From Bacillota bacterium (GTDB lineage Bacteria > Bacillota > Clostridia > Saccharofermentanales > Saccharofermentanaceae): DNA of 64,000 nucleotides. The translations under genes and the position numbers were made by a program. Below are positions 33,841 to 43,064 of this stretch, in pieces. Each line of letters starts with the position of its first letter. Positions within the stretch are counted from its first letter, which is position 1. The notes beneath the pieces are model-generated. The model had not been told where the DNA came from, did not search any database, and saw nothing but the letters and a program-made list of their open reading frames with translations. The DNA lies in assembly GCA_023397475.1 (NCBI GenBank), contig JAEWUD010000012.1, positions 62,001 to 126,000 on the forward strand, in the 5' to 3' direction.

Positions 33841-34321
33841 GCCTTCAGATCCGAATAGAGTTCGCGTTATGCCGTCGTTTCGTTTCGGTAAAGTGGATAT
33901 CGTTTTCTATGGGTCGGTTCTCCTTGCGGCAGCATTTGTTGCGCTTTTTGTCTTCGCTCCTTGGAGGGCAATGGGGGCAACCGGGGAGCAACTTTACGCG
34001 ATACTGACGGTTGACGGTAAGGAAGTCTGGCGTGCGGATCTGGAGGCGGATGTTGAACAGGAATACCAACTTTCTCTGGTGGGCGGTTCGCTAACGGTTC
34101 GCGTCGGCAACGGCCAGGCGCGGGTGACCGCATCGGATTGCCCCGATCAGGTTTGTGTACATACGGGTATCATCACTTTACCCGGGCAAACGGTCGTATG
34201 TTTGCCGAATCGGGCCGTTCTGTCCATCCGCTCCGAACAGAGCGGAGAGAATGCCGGAAGCTCTGCACAGACATCCATCAGTGGATCTTCCAACGACGAT
34301 ATTGATATCGTCGTGCGGTGA
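33830..34321 (+). CDS. NusG domain II-like membrane-anchored protein
   Basis: 163 aa. A basic start and one membrane helix (about 26-48) precede a NusG_II-type beta domain with D-C-P-D-Q-V-C-V-H-T-G and P-G-Q-T-V-V-C-L-P-N; the two cysteines are conserved in this family. Overlaps apbE by 11 bases and the Gx transporter by 4, so all three are one operon. The trio is common near flavin-based electron-transfer genes in Firmicutes. Confidence 0.88.
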   Translation: MTGKPSDPNRVRVMPSFRFGKVDIVFYGSVLLAAAFVALFVFAPWRAMGATGEQLYAILTVDGKEVWRADLEADVEQEYQLSLVGGSLTVRVGNGQARVTASDCPDQVCVHTGIITLPGQTVVCLPNRAVLSIRSEQSGENAGSSAQTSISGSSNDDIDIVVR

Positions 34322-34842
34322 TGATGATGGAGAGACGAACGTTGAAACTCACGCGATTCGCGATCCTTACGTCTCTGGCACTGGCATTATCGCTCGCCGA
34401 AGCCATGTTGATTCCGGACGGTTGGTTCCCGATTCCGGGCCTTCGTCTGGGGCTCGCGAATATCGTAACCCTTCTTGTGGTACTTATGTACGGCGCCGGA
34501 CCGGCCTTCGTTGTGCTTGTGGTCCGATCTCTGATTGTCTTTGTATTCAGCGGCAACGTCACGGCGTTTCTTCTGGCTCTCTGCGGGGGAGCCGCGGCGA
34601 TCCTTGGGATGTATGTCGCCTCCCGGTTAAGGTTCTTCTCCATATTCTCCGTCAGCGTCGCGGGGGCCGCGGCACATCATGTCGGACAGATCGTCGCGGC
34701 AGCCTTCCTTACCGGAACCTTATCCGTTATCTCGTATCTTCCGCTTCTTCTCGCAGCGAGTCTTCCGACCGGTACGGTAATCGCTTTGCTCTGCATCCCG
34801 GTATATAAGGCATTAACCCGAAGAAGGCCTTCTGATACATGA
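34318..34842 (+). CDS. Gx transporter family protein (heptaprenyl diphosphate synthase component I-like)
   Basis: 174 aa with about five membrane segments. The stretch L-A-E-A-M-L-I-P and G-L-R-L-G-L-A-N-I-V-T-L-L, followed by V-R-S-L-I-V, is diagnostic for this family, which is distantly related to ECF-type S components. GTG 34318 overlaps the preceding stop; ATGs at 34321-34327 are alternatives. Co-occurrence with ApbE suggests quinone-precursor or flavin supply, which is inference. Confidence 0.85.
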   Translation: MMMMERRTLKLTRFAILTSLALALSLAEAMLIPDGWFPIPGLRLGLANIVTLLVVLMYGAGPAFVVLVVRSLIVFVFSGNVTAFLLALCGGAAAILGMYVASRLRFFSIFSVSVAGAAAHHVGQIVAAAFLTGTLSVISYLPLLLAASLPTGTVIALLCIPVYKALTRRRPSDT

Positions 34843-34974
34843 TGTTATGCGAAAAAATCCTTTGCGCCTGTTTGACGTATGTAAATTTATCTTCTGCGTA
34901 TGCTAGAATGAAGGAAATCACACTGTTTTGATATTGTTTGAAGCGTGATTTTGAAGAACGCCGGAGGCTGTCCT

Positions 34975-35778
34975 ATGAGAATACCGGAGAATCCGTTCTG
35001 GCCGCAGAAGAGTATACTCAATCCGCCGCCAGCCAAGGAGCCGTACGTACCGGTTCGCCGCATTAAGAAGTCATTGACACGAGACGAACAGAGACGTGTC
35101 GATATTGCCGCGGCCGAGAAGTTTGGCATTCCGCTGAGTCTCTTGATGGAACACGCAGGGCTGGCTGTCGCCGATGTATGCGAGGTCATCGCCGGATCCG
35201 GAACGACTCCGATTCATATTTTTGCCGGCAAAGGGAACAACGGAGGAGACGCGTATGTCGTCGCTCGTCTGATGTATGCCCGCGGTTACCCCGTGACGAT
35301 CTGGGACTGCGCTCCGGGTGCGAATCACGCCGGTTATATCAAGACATTGCGGGACGCGACGATGGCTCTCGGTATTCGTATTCGACCGGTGGAAGAATTT
35401 GAACCCTATAAGCTGAAGAGCGGTGTGTCGCGAATGATCGATGATCGGACCTCGGGAATGCCTTGTGTTCTCATTGACGGAATCCTCGGCACCGGTTTTC
35501 GCGTGGATCGACCATTGCCGCCGCAGATACGCACGATCACATCGAAGATCGAGCAGGGTCATCAGCGCGGTGCGCGCGTGATCGCGATCGACATTCCGAC
35601 CGGGGTAGATTCAGATACGGGGGAGGCGGACCCCAAGGCGGTCGCCGCTGATTTTACCGTGACATTTATCCTGCCCAAAGCAGGGTTGTTGAGAGGTAAA
35701 GGACGGGAGCTCGCGGGACAAGTTCGCGTGTTCCCGATCGGGTTGCCGATCGATTTTGCGGATCGGGCATTACAATAG
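34975..35778 (+). CDS. NAD(P)H-hydrate epimerase (YjeF N-terminal type)
   Basis: About 267 aa from M-R-I-P-E-N behind GGAGG. An N-terminal 35-residue Pro-rich stretch is followed by the YjeF_N fold: D-E-Q-R-R-V-D, M-E-H-A-G-L-A-V, G-K-G-N-N-G-G-D-A-Y-V-V-A-R and I-D-G-I-L-G-T-G-F, ending with D-I-P-T-G-V-D-S-D-T-G. It interconverts R and S forms of damaged NAD(P)H. The C-terminal dehydratase half usually fused in bacteria is absent here, so that activity must be encoded elsewhere. Confidence 0.88.
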   Translation: MRIPENPFWPQKSILNPPPAKEPYVPVRRIKKSLTRDEQRRVDIAAAEKFGIPLSLLMEHAGLAVADVCEVIAGSGTTPIHIFAGKGNNGGDAYVVARLMYARGYPVTIWDCAPGANHAGYIKTLRDATMALGIRIRPVEEFEPYKLKSGVSRMIDDRTSGMPCVLIDGILGTGFRVDRPLPPQIRTITSKIEQGHQRGARVIAIDIPTGVDSDTGEADPKAVAADFTVTFILPKAGLLRGKGRELAGQVRVFPIGLPIDFADRALQ

Positions 35779-35842
35779 CAGCACAAAACGGGAGTGAAGG
35801 CGACGGAGTTTTCTGTTACTCCCAGTAACGGAGGAGAGATAT

Positions 35843-36361
35843 ATGGATCAGGCAGCACTTAATAAGATTAACTACGGCCTCTATGTAACCGGTGTGGCGG
35901 GGAAGGAGAGCTTCGGCGGATGCATCGTTGATGCCCTGATTCAGGTGACCCTGGAACCGGCTTCGATTATATACAGTTCGATGAAGAAGAACCTGACGAC
36001 AGATCTAATTCTGGAGAATCGGGAATTCACCGTCTCGGTTCTGCCGGCGGATGTACATCCTTTTGTGATCGCAAACTTCGGCTTTCAGAGCGGAAGAACT
36101 ATTGATAAGTGGAAGAACGTACCGTATGACATGATGGGCGACCTGCCGGTCCTGCGCGACGTCGCTGCCGCATACCGATGCCGGGTGATCGACGCGCGAG
36201 ATCTCGGATCCCATCAACTCTTCTACTGCGAGGTCCTTGAGACAAGAAACACCGAGAAGGACTCTCTCGTATACATTGACTACCAGAAATCCATGAAGCC
36301 CCAGACGGCGGCTTCCATTATGGAATATAGAAAAACGGGCATCTCACCATTGTTGGGATGA
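35843..36361 (+). CDS. Flavin reductase-like FMN-binding split-barrel protein
   Basis: 172 aa. The start is I-N-Y-G-L-Y-V-T-G-V, then G-G-C-I-V-D-A-L-I-Q-V-T and P-A-S-I-I-Y-S-S-M-K-K-N, the pattern of the flavin reductase/rubredoxin-linked split-barrel family. Ribosome site GGAGGAG. Likely an FMN-bound reductase or electron carrier; the partner is unknown. It fits the redox theme of the surrounding genes. Confidence 0.88.
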   Translation: MDQAALNKINYGLYVTGVAGKESFGGCIVDALIQVTLEPASIIYSSMKKNLTTDLILENREFTVSVLPADVHPFVIANFGFQSGRTIDKWKNVPYDMMGDLPVLRDVAAAYRCRVIDARDLGSHQLFYCEVLETRNTEKDSLVYIDYQKSMKPQTAASIMEYRKTGISPLLG

Positions 36362-36380
36362 CGACGAAGGAGGAACGAAT

Positions 36381-37415
36381 ATGAGAATTGCATTTTTTGA
36401 TACGAAACCTTATGACAGGGTCTGGTTTGATACATATGTCACGGAATACGGTTACACCATCAAGTACATCGAGAGCCGCTTGAGCCCGATGACGGCACAG
36501 CTTGCGAAGGGTTGCGACGCGGTATGCGTTTTTGTCAATGACCAGGTAACCGCGGAAGTGATTGAAGAACTGGTACAACTGGGCGTTAAGGCGGTGCTTT
36601 TGCGTTGCGCAGGTTTCAACAACGTCAACTTCGAAACGGCGTTTAAGAAGCTTCACGTCATGCGTGTTCCGGCATACTCTCCCTATGCGGTCGCCGAGTA
36701 CGCCTGTGCGCTGCTGCTGTCCGTTAATCGCAAGACGCACCGCGCCTATTCCCGCACACGAGACTATAACTTCACGATCAACGGCCTGTGCGGCATCGAC
36801 CTCCGCGGGAAGACCTGCGGCATTGTCGGTACCGGTAAGATCGGCCGTGTGATGATCGACATCATGAAGGGTTTCGGCATGGAGATCATCGCGTATGATC
36901 CCTTCCCTCCGAAGGAGAGCGATATTACTTTCGTTTCACTGGAAGAGATCTGGAGCCGGTCCGATGTGATCTCGCTTCATTGTCCGCTGACACCCCAGAC
37001 AGCCCACATCGTCAATGCGGAATCGCTGGCGAAGATGAAGGACGGCGTGATTCTCGTCAATACCTCACGCGGAGGCCTTGTGGACACTCCGGCGCTGATT
37101 GAAGCGGTGAAGAATCGCAAGGTCGGAGGCGTTGGATTGGATGTCTACGAGGAAGAGGATGACTACTTCTTTGAGGATCGTTCCAACGATATCCTCGAGG
37201 ATGAGGATCTGGTCCGACTGATGAGCTTCCCGAATGTTCTTGTCACATCGCATCAGGCCTTCTTTACGCAGGAAGCGATGCAGGCGATCGCTCGCACGAC
37301 GCTCGACAATCTCTCCCGTCTCGAGAAGGGTGAATTCCTGATGAACGAGATCTGCTACGGATGCGAGGACAAGGGACACTGCGACCGGGAAGCCAAACGG
37401 CGCAACTGCTTCTGA
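36381..37415 (+). CDS. ldhA: D-lactate dehydrogenase-type 2-hydroxyacid dehydrogenase with Cys-rich tail
   Basis: 344 aa. NAD-binding G-T-G-K-I-G near residue 154, substrate Arg in N-T-S-R-G-G, Glu in D-V-Y-E-E-E and catalytic His in T-S-H-Q-A-F-F-T, with Y-F-F-E-D typical of fermentative LdhA. It reduces pyruvate to D-lactate with NADH. The C-terminus is unusual: after M-N-E-I the last 20 or so residues hold four cysteines in C-x2-C-x5-C-x8-C order, which could bind a metal. Terminator follows. Confidence 0.88.
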   Translation: MRIAFFDTKPYDRVWFDTYVTEYGYTIKYIESRLSPMTAQLAKGCDAVCVFVNDQVTAEVIEELVQLGVKAVLLRCAGFNNVNFETAFKKLHVMRVPAYSPYAVAEYACALLLSVNRKTHRAYSRTRDYNFTINGLCGIDLRGKTCGIVGTGKIGRVMIDIMKGFGMEIIAYDPFPPKESDITFVSLEEIWSRSDVISLHCPLTPQTAHIVNAESLAKMKDGVILVNTSRGGLVDTPALIEAVKNRKVGGVGLDVYEEEDDYFFEDRSNDILEDEDLVRLMSFPNVLVTSHQAFFTQEAMQAIARTTLDNLSRLEKGEFLMNEICYGCEDKGHCDREAKRRNCF

Positions 37416-37440
37416 TCCCTTGTGTTTATCTGCTTATAAG

Positions 37441-37484
37441 AAACCTCCGCGTGATGGCAAATGCCGTCAGACGGAGGTTTTTTG
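37441..37484 (+). terminator. Intrinsic terminator after ldhA
   Basis: AAACCTCCG pairs with CGGAGGTTT around an inner GGCA/TGCC element and is followed by T6. Confidence 0.88.
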
Positions 37485-37565
37485 CTTCGAATATTCGTGT
37501 CGCGCGAAAGATAGATGCTGAGGTTTCACGGCCTCTGTTGCGAAAAATCCGTTATCACAGGATCT

Positions 37566-38381
37566 TTACAGGACTTCTCCGCGTGTCGAGAGCGTCACGA
37601 CCTGCCAGGGAATCATCTTTCCGCAGTTCTTGAGTGCCGTGATCGCTGCATTCGACAGTCCACCGCAACAGGGAACTTCCATGCGAACGACCAGTACGCT
37701 GGCGATATTGTTCTGGCGGAGAATCTCCGTCAATTTCTCGGAATAATCTCCTTCATCGAGCTTCGGACAACCGATGACCGTGATACGATCCTTCATGAAG
37801 GTGTCATGGAATTTGCCATGTGCGTAAGCAGCGCAATCGGCGGCAATCAAGAGGTGCGCGCCGTCCAGATAGGGCGCGCGAATCGGAAGGAGCTTTATCT
37901 GGACCGGCCATTGGAGAAGCTCGGAAGTATTCTCTTTCTCCGGGATCGGAGTATTGTTGGACACGGGAATCGTCCGCGGAGATCCGGTTCTTGCGTCGGA
38001 GGATGCGCCGCGAAGTGCAGCCGCTCTTGATCCGGGACAACCGCCGGAATGCGCATGGTCACCGTGGGTATGGAGATGATTCCCATGGGCGTGGTGAGCG
38101 CCATGATGATGTTCTTCTTTCTCCTGGGGTTTCTCAACGGCTTGTTCACGCATCTTGGCCTCGACCGCTTCTTCGTCAAAGGCCGCTGCTTCCCGCTGTT
38201 CGAAGGTGATCGCTCCGGTTGGGCAGACCGGCAGACAGTTGCCGAGTCCGTCACAATAGTCGTCGCGAAGAAGCTTCGCTTTGCCGTCAACCATGCCGAT
38301 CGCGCCCTCGTGACAGGCTTGTGCGCACAGGCCGCAGCCATTGCAGAGTTCTTCGTTGATTTTGATAATTTGTCTGATCAT
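37566..38381 (-). CDS. Ferredoxin-like 4Fe-4S protein with His-rich linker
   Basis: About 271 aa from M-I-R-Q-I-I-K behind GTGAGG. Two 4Fe-4S motifs: C-N-G-C-G-L-C-A-Q-A-C and C-D-G-L-G-N-C-L-P-V-C-P. A linker (about 110-135) has 11 histidines in some 22 residues, ending in G-G-C-P-G. The C-terminal domain (about 165-271) carries D-C-A-A-Y-A-H and V-P-C-C-G-G-L, known from a family of 4Fe-4S proteins of anaerobes. The His stretch may bind a metal such as nickel, zinc or iron; it varies in the family. Divergent from a Crp/Fnr-type regulator. Confidence 0.85.
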   Translation of the reverse strand: MIRQIIKINEELCNGCGLCAQACHEGAIGMVDGKAKLLRDDYCDGLGNCLPVCPTGAITFEQREAAAFDEEAVEAKMREQAVEKPQEKEEHHHGAHHAHGNHLHTHGDHAHSGGCPGSRAAALRGASSDARTGSPRTIPVSNNTPIPEKENTSELLQWPVQIKLLPIRAPYLDGAHLLIAADCAAYAHGKFHDTFMKDRITVIGCPKLDEGDYSEKLTEILRQNNIASVLVVRMEVPCCGGLSNAAITALKNCGKMIPWQVVTLSTRGEVL

Positions 38382-38485
38382 ATCTATATCCTCACTTCTT
38401 TTGCTTCGTGATCTTGCGTTCTTGGTATCAATATAGTACATTTATCCCATCAAGTACGTTGGAAAAACAACATTCGGAGGCGACG

Positions 38486-39148
38486 ATGCAAATGGAACAA
38501 ATCACGGCGATACTCACGCGATCTCCGCTTTTTCGCGACGTGGATCGCAAAGAGATCCCCTCATTTCTCACCTGCCTGCATGCGGAAACGAAGGCGTTCG
38601 GACGCAATACGACAATCTTTACCGCAGGGGATACCGCGCGCATGGGCATCGTTCTTTCCGGGGATGTTCGTATCCAGACAGAGGATCTGGAAGGACGACA
38701 GAATGTTATTGCGGTTCTGGAACCACCGGATTTATTCGGCGAAGTTTTCGCACTCTCGGAGTCGCCAAGCACGGTCACCGCTTTCACCGACGGCGGAGCG
38801 GAGGTTCTTTTTTTCGATGTGACATATCTTACGACGGTTTGCGGCAACGCTTGCTCATTTCACCGACAGTTTATCTGGAATCTCCTGAATACGGTCGCGC
38901 GCAAGAATGTCGCACTTAATCACAAAATTCAATGTATCAGTCGCCGCACGACGCGCGAGAAGGTCGAGTCTTTTCTCCTCTCGTATCGCGAAAAAACCGG
39001 AAGTTCATCCTTCACGATCCCGTTCAACCGTTCCGAAATGGCCGACTATCTGTGTGTCGAACGTTCGGCGTTGTCGGCGGTCCTGTCGCAAATGCAGAAA
39101 GACCGCGTTATCTCCTTCCATCGAAATGCGTTCCGAATTCTGACGTAA
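38486..39148 (+). CDS. Crp/Fnr-family transcriptional regulator
   Basis: 220 aa from M-Q-M-E-Q behind CGGAGG. Cyclic-nucleotide-like beta barrel (F-T-A-G-D-T-A-R-M-G-I-V-L-S-G-D and P-P-D-L-F-G-E-V-F-A), then a dimer helix and a winged helix (F-N-R-S-E-M-A-D-Y-L-C-V-E-R-S-A-L-S). No N-terminal iron-sulfur Cys cluster of FNR is present. Its divergent position suggests control of the 4Fe-4S protein gene. Confidence 0.92.
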   Translation: MQMEQITAILTRSPLFRDVDRKEIPSFLTCLHAETKAFGRNTTIFTAGDTARMGIVLSGDVRIQTEDLEGRQNVIAVLEPPDLFGEVFALSESPSTVTAFTDGGAEVLFFDVTYLTTVCGNACSFHRQFIWNLLNTVARKNVALNHKIQCISRRTTREKVESFLLSYREKTGSSSFTIPFNRSEMADYLCVERSALSAVLSQMQKDRVISFHRNAFRILT

Positions 39149-39206
39149 GTCTCGTGAAAATCGACCGTCTGCTTTGGCGTTGATACGTCCGCAACCTGTT
39201 TGTAAC

Positions 39207-39235
39207 TTGCAAGCATTTTCGAAGAAGAATACAAT
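39207..39235 (+). promoter_or_regulatory. Promoter of the TPR-like protein gene
   Basis: TTGCAA (39207) and TACAAT (39230) with a 17-base spacer, 40 bases before the gene. Confidence 0.6.
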
Positions 39236-39273
39236 CTAGACGGAAAGACATGTAATCTTTAGGAATATAGGAG

Positions 39274-41049
39274 ATGCGAATGAAGATTCTTGACGCGTTG
39301 AAATCCCTTGGGGCGAGACCGGAGAAACATCGCGATGGCAACAGCCCCGCGACGCCAGACACGCCTCCGGAGAGCTCCGGGTTGAACTCCGCACTCTCGC
39401 CCGCGCAAGTATGGTATATGTTATCCGAGGATCCCAACCGGGCAGACCTTCTACCGCAACTTCTCACGATTGCCGGCCGCAAAGGCGGCCCGTCCGCAGA
39501 ATATGCCGCTCTCGCGGAGCTCGCGGAAGTGCCGGGCAGTTGGCTTCCTCAGACGTATCTCGGTAAAATGGCATTGGAAGCCGGCCGCTTCGACGAGGCT
39601 GCTGCGTATTACGGCGCGGTATTATCTCTCCCTGAACCGCCCGATTATGCATTGTTCATGATATCCGCCGATTTGGGACGGACGGGATTCGGAAGTCGTA
39701 TGCCGGACTTGCTGCTGCCTTTCTTTACACCCGAGAACAATAACCTGTACATCGGACTCAATCTTCTCGAGGCGTTGCGCGAAGCGGGAAGGAAAGACGA
39801 GGGGCTTGCGCTCCTGGAGCGGATCCGGCCCTATGAGAACCCGCAAATCTCGGAGTATCTCGACGGATTCGAGAATGCTTTTGCCGCCATTCCCGGGACT
39901 GCGGCGACGAAACCGACCTCCGTTACTCCGGCAGGGGCATCAGGAAGCGCCGAATCCGGTCGATTCGACGGCGCGATTTCTTCGGATCACATTTCCACAG
40001 GCGGTTCGGAGATTACAAGCGGGTCACACGAAGCAGCCCCCGATTTGGACAAATCGGTAATTCAAGGCGATGGCGAGACAGTAACGTCTGACGTTTCTTC
40101 GCTTCCGGAAGAGAAGCTATCCGAGGCCGGGGAGAACTCCCCCGAAGAACCACGTGTTTCCGCACCGATTACCCGTCCGGTAATGCTCGATCTGCCGGTA
40201 TGGTCTCAAGGTCTTCTCGGACTTCAGGACCTGTTGCCGAACACCGTTGACCGGCCGAGGGTCGGGCTGTATATGTATGCGGATACGACGCCTGCCTCAC
40301 GGCGCTCCGAGCCGATTCCCGGACAGATTACGCCGGACGAGATGGCCGTGAGTTTGCCGGCCGTGATCGCGGATCGCTTGCTCTTTACCACGGGTTTCAA
40401 ACCGGTCACGCTTTTTCCCGTTGTTCGCGAGATCGGCCCGTTTGGGGGCAATCTGGAGCCGGATGTACAAGGGCTTTTCTCCCTTTGTTCGAAGGAGGCT
40501 CTCGACTATCTGGTCACAGGAACGATCTATCAGGATCACAATGTGCTTCGAATCCGCACATGGGTTCTCGATCGAACGAAGCAAAGCGCGCGCGTCGTTG
40601 CGACGGATCTGCCGATCATCTCCTTCGGGGATGCCTTCCTAACTATGTTGTCGGAGATTTTCGCGGTGTTCTCTGAGCGACACAATGCGCGATCGGCCGC
40701 AAAGAGCGAACTTCTCTACACGTTGCCGCCTGCCGATATGATCCCCCGTTATCTGAAGTCGATGAAGGAATTGGTCTTGCGATATCTCGTTCGCCAGAAT
40801 GAATGTGATCCATCCATCCTTACCGATCCGGAGAGCGCGTTGTCGATGATAGCCGTTCTGGCGGATAAGGAGCCCAAGAATCAGATTGTTTTCGCGATGT
40901 TACTGACCGCAATGCTCTCTTCCCGCAAACTTGGATCAAGTGCGTTTGTACCGCATCGCCAGCTTCTCTATGAGATCGCCGACAAGAGCCGCTACACACC
41001 CTGTGTCAAAGCGGTGATGAAGGAGTTGAACCTGGTTCTGCAGGATTAA
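39274..41049 (+). CDS. Unknown protein with TPR-like N-terminus and low-complexity middle
   Basis: 591 aa; not recognised. Residues about 40-205 are helical with TPR spacing (A-L-E-A-G-R-F-D-E-A-A-A-Y-Y). Residues 210-300 are a Ser, Glu, Gly and Thr-rich probably disordered linker. The C-terminal domain (about 305-591) is compact, with alternating hydrophobic strands such as L-D-Y-L-V-T-G-T-I-Y-Q-D and L-R-I-R-T-W-V-L-D, recalling proteins that build on a CsgG/TolB-like N-terminal fold. No signal peptide. Monocistronic with its own promoter. Confidence 0.75.
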   Translation: MRMKILDALKSLGARPEKHRDGNSPATPDTPPESSGLNSALSPAQVWYMLSEDPNRADLLPQLLTIAGRKGGPSAEYAALAELAEVPGSWLPQTYLGKMALEAGRFDEAAAYYGAVLSLPEPPDYALFMISADLGRTGFGSRMPDLLLPFFTPENNNLYIGLNLLEALREAGRKDEGLALLERIRPYENPQISEYLDGFENAFAAIPGTAATKPTSVTPAGASGSAESGRFDGAISSDHISTGGSEITSGSHEAAPDLDKSVIQGDGETVTSDVSSLPEEKLSEAGENSPEEPRVSAPITRPVMLDLPVWSQGLLGLQDLLPNTVDRPRVGLYMYADTTPASRRSEPIPGQITPDEMAVSLPAVIADRLLFTTGFKPVTLFPVVREIGPFGGNLEPDVQGLFSLCSKEALDYLVTGTIYQDHNVLRIRTWVLDRTKQSARVVATDLPIISFGDAFLTMLSEIFAVFSERHNARSAAKSELLYTLPPADMIPRYLKSMKELVLRYLVRQNECDPSILTDPESALSMIAVLADKEPKNQIVFAMLLTAMLSSRKLGSSAFVPHRQLLYEIADKSRYTPCVKAVMKELNLVLQD

Positions 41050-41068
41050 CAGCAAGACGGGAATGGGC

Positions 41069-41944
41069 TCAGCGAGTCGTCTGTCCGTCGAGTGTCAGAA
41101 GAGCGCCGTACAGGTCCGGGCGTCGATCGCGAAAAACACCCCAGCTTCGCCTCGCTTTGGCGACCTCGTCCAGATCGAATTCTGCGACGATACTGCCCTC
41201 CGTCGTCTCATCCATTGAAACGACCAGTTGCCCTGTATGATCCGCTATGAAAGCCGAACCATAGAAACGAATCATCGAATCCTCAATCCATTCTTCTCCA
41301 ATACGATTGGACGCGACGACAGGAACGAGATTGGCTCCGGCATGTCCCTGCATCACGGTCCGCCAATGGTCGCGCGAATGAATTTCCGGCTCCATCGGTT
41401 CAGAACCGATCGCCGTCGGATACAAGAGCAGCTCGGCACCTTGCAAAGCCATACAGCGGGCGGCCTCCGGAAACCATTGATCCCAACAGATACCGCAACC
41501 GATGCGCCCGAACTTCGTATCGAAAACCATAAAGCCTGTGTCTCCCGGGGAGAAATAGAACTTCTCCTGATATCCGGCTCCGTCGGGAATATGCGACTTG
41601 CGATATACGCCGAGGATCTCTCCGTCGGCATCGATCATCGCGAGAGAATTATAGAAAACATTATTCTCTCTCTCGAAAAAACTCACGGGAACGACAACGC
41701 CCAACTCTCGACAAACCTCGCGGATCTTCTGGATTGCGGGATTCTCGGAGGCGGTGGTCGCCAGGTCGTAGAAAGACTCGATCGTCTTCTGGCAGAAGTA
41801 CAGGTTCTCGAAAAGCTCCTGAATCAGAATGACCTGCGCACCCTTGGCGGCAGAATCCCGGATAAGAGAAATTGCTTTGGCGATATTGGAAGCGACGTCT
41901 CCGGAACAAGACATCTGTGTCGCGGCTACCGTGATCTTACGCAT
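41069..41944 (-). CDS. aguB: N-carbamoylputrescine amidase
   Basis: 291 aa, full length for the family. Nitrilase triad: Glu in L-I-Q-E-L-F-E, Lys in Y-R-K-S-H-I-P-D and Cys in G-I-C-W-D-Q-W-F-P-E. It hydrolyses N-carbamoylputrescine to putrescine, ammonia and carbon dioxide. It lies three bases after aguA, so agmatine is turned to putrescine by these two enzymes; the arginine decarboxylase that would make agmatine is not in the window. Confidence 0.93.
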   Translation of the reverse strand: MRKITVAATQMSCSGDVASNIAKAISLIRDSAAKGAQVILIQELFENLYFCQKTIESFYDLATTASENPAIQKIREVCRELGVVVPVSFFERENNVFYNSLAMIDADGEILGVYRKSHIPDGAGYQEKFYFSPGDTGFMVFDTKFGRIGCGICWDQWFPEAARCMALQGAELLLYPTAIGSEPMEPEIHSRDHWRTVMQGHAGANLVPVVASNRIGEEWIEDSMIRFYGSAFIADHTGQLVVSMDETTEGSIVAEFDLDEVAKARRSWGVFRDRRPDLYGALLTLDGQTTR

Positions 41945-41947
41945 AAA

Positions 41948-42937
41948 TTACCTCCGGTTCGGCATCTGTTGTGTGATGCAGTGTATGTTGCCGCCGCCGC
42001 GAACGATATCCCGCGTGGCGACACAGGCGATTTCCCGTTTCGGGAACAACGAGCGCATTCGTTCTGCGGCGCGATAATCGAATTCCTCAAGCTCTCCGCC
42101 GAAGGTCGGAAGAATGATCCCGTTGTTGACGAACACAAAGTTCACGTAACTTAAGGTCAACGGCTCCCCGTTCTCGAGCGTCAGCGGCGGGTGAACGATC
42201 TCTTCGATATCAAACCCCGCTTCCCGCACAGTACGGCGCGCAACGCGAAGCCTCTCGTAATTCGGATCCGAACGATCCTCCGTCACAGGCAGTAACACCG
42301 TGCGCTCATCCAGAAAACACGCGATGTTGTCGACATGACCGTCGGTCTCATCTCGCCACAAACCCTCCGGAAGATAGACGACGCGCGATGCGTCCAACGT
42401 CTCGCAGAGAATTCGATCGATCTCCTCGCGGCGCAGGGAGGGATTGCGGTTCGGATTCAGGAGGCACTCGGCCGTAGTAAGAATGGTTCCGGCACCGTTC
42501 GTATGAATCGAACCGCCCTCCAGAATGATCGGGACCCGATACTCCGGCACGTCGAAAATCTCGCAAATACGCGTCGGCACTTGCCGATCCAGGGAAATAT
42601 TCGGATACTTGCCACCCCAGGCGTTGAATTCCCAGTGTACGGCGGAAAGGTCGCCTGAATCATCGTGAACAAAGGTCGGGCCGCTGTCTCTGACCCAGCA
42701 GTCGTCATGCGCGACCGTGCGAATATCGATTCCTTCCCCCACGGAGGAGCGAATGCTTGCCTCTTCTCCCGGATTCGCCAGGAGTGTAACCGGTTCAAAG
42801 CGCGCGATCACTCGCGCGGCTTCGGCGAAGGCCCGATAGGCGAGCGGCAGATTCTCCGCCCAGACCGGGTCGGCCACCGGCCACGCGATAAACATCCGTA
42901 TGTGTTCCGCCCATTCCGGCGGCATATGATACTTCAT
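41948..42937 (-). CDS. aguA: Agmatine deiminase
   Basis: 329 aa, slightly shorter than the usual 340-370. The catalytic Cys lies in G-G-G-N-I-H-C-I-T-Q-Q near the end; D-D-C-W-V-R-D-S-G-P and E-G-G-S-I-H-T-N-G are guanidino-binding motifs of the PPAD family. It converts agmatine to N-carbamoylputrescine and ammonia. First gene of a two-gene operon with aguB. Confidence 0.93.
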   Translation of the reverse strand: MKYHMPPEWAEHIRMFIAWPVADPVWAENLPLAYRAFAEAARVIARFEPVTLLANPGEEASIRSSVGEGIDIRTVAHDDCWVRDSGPTFVHDDSGDLSAVHWEFNAWGGKYPNISLDRQVPTRICEIFDVPEYRVPIILEGGSIHTNGAGTILTTAECLLNPNRNPSLRREEIDRILCETLDASRVVYLPEGLWRDETDGHVDNIACFLDERTVLLPVTEDRSDPNYERLRVARRTVREAGFDIEEIVHPPLTLENGEPLTLSYVNFVFVNNGIILPTFGGELEEFDYRAAERMRSLFPKREIACVATRDIVRGGGNIHCITQQMPNRR

Positions 42938-43064
42938 AAGAGTCTCCGTTTCCTCGGCTTTCCCGTCGCGAAAATTGTCGTTTGATTACATACTATAGCC
43001 TGACGGTGCTACAATGACAATAGTACAACCCGCGTGAGAACCGGTAGAAAAGGAGGGATATCTC

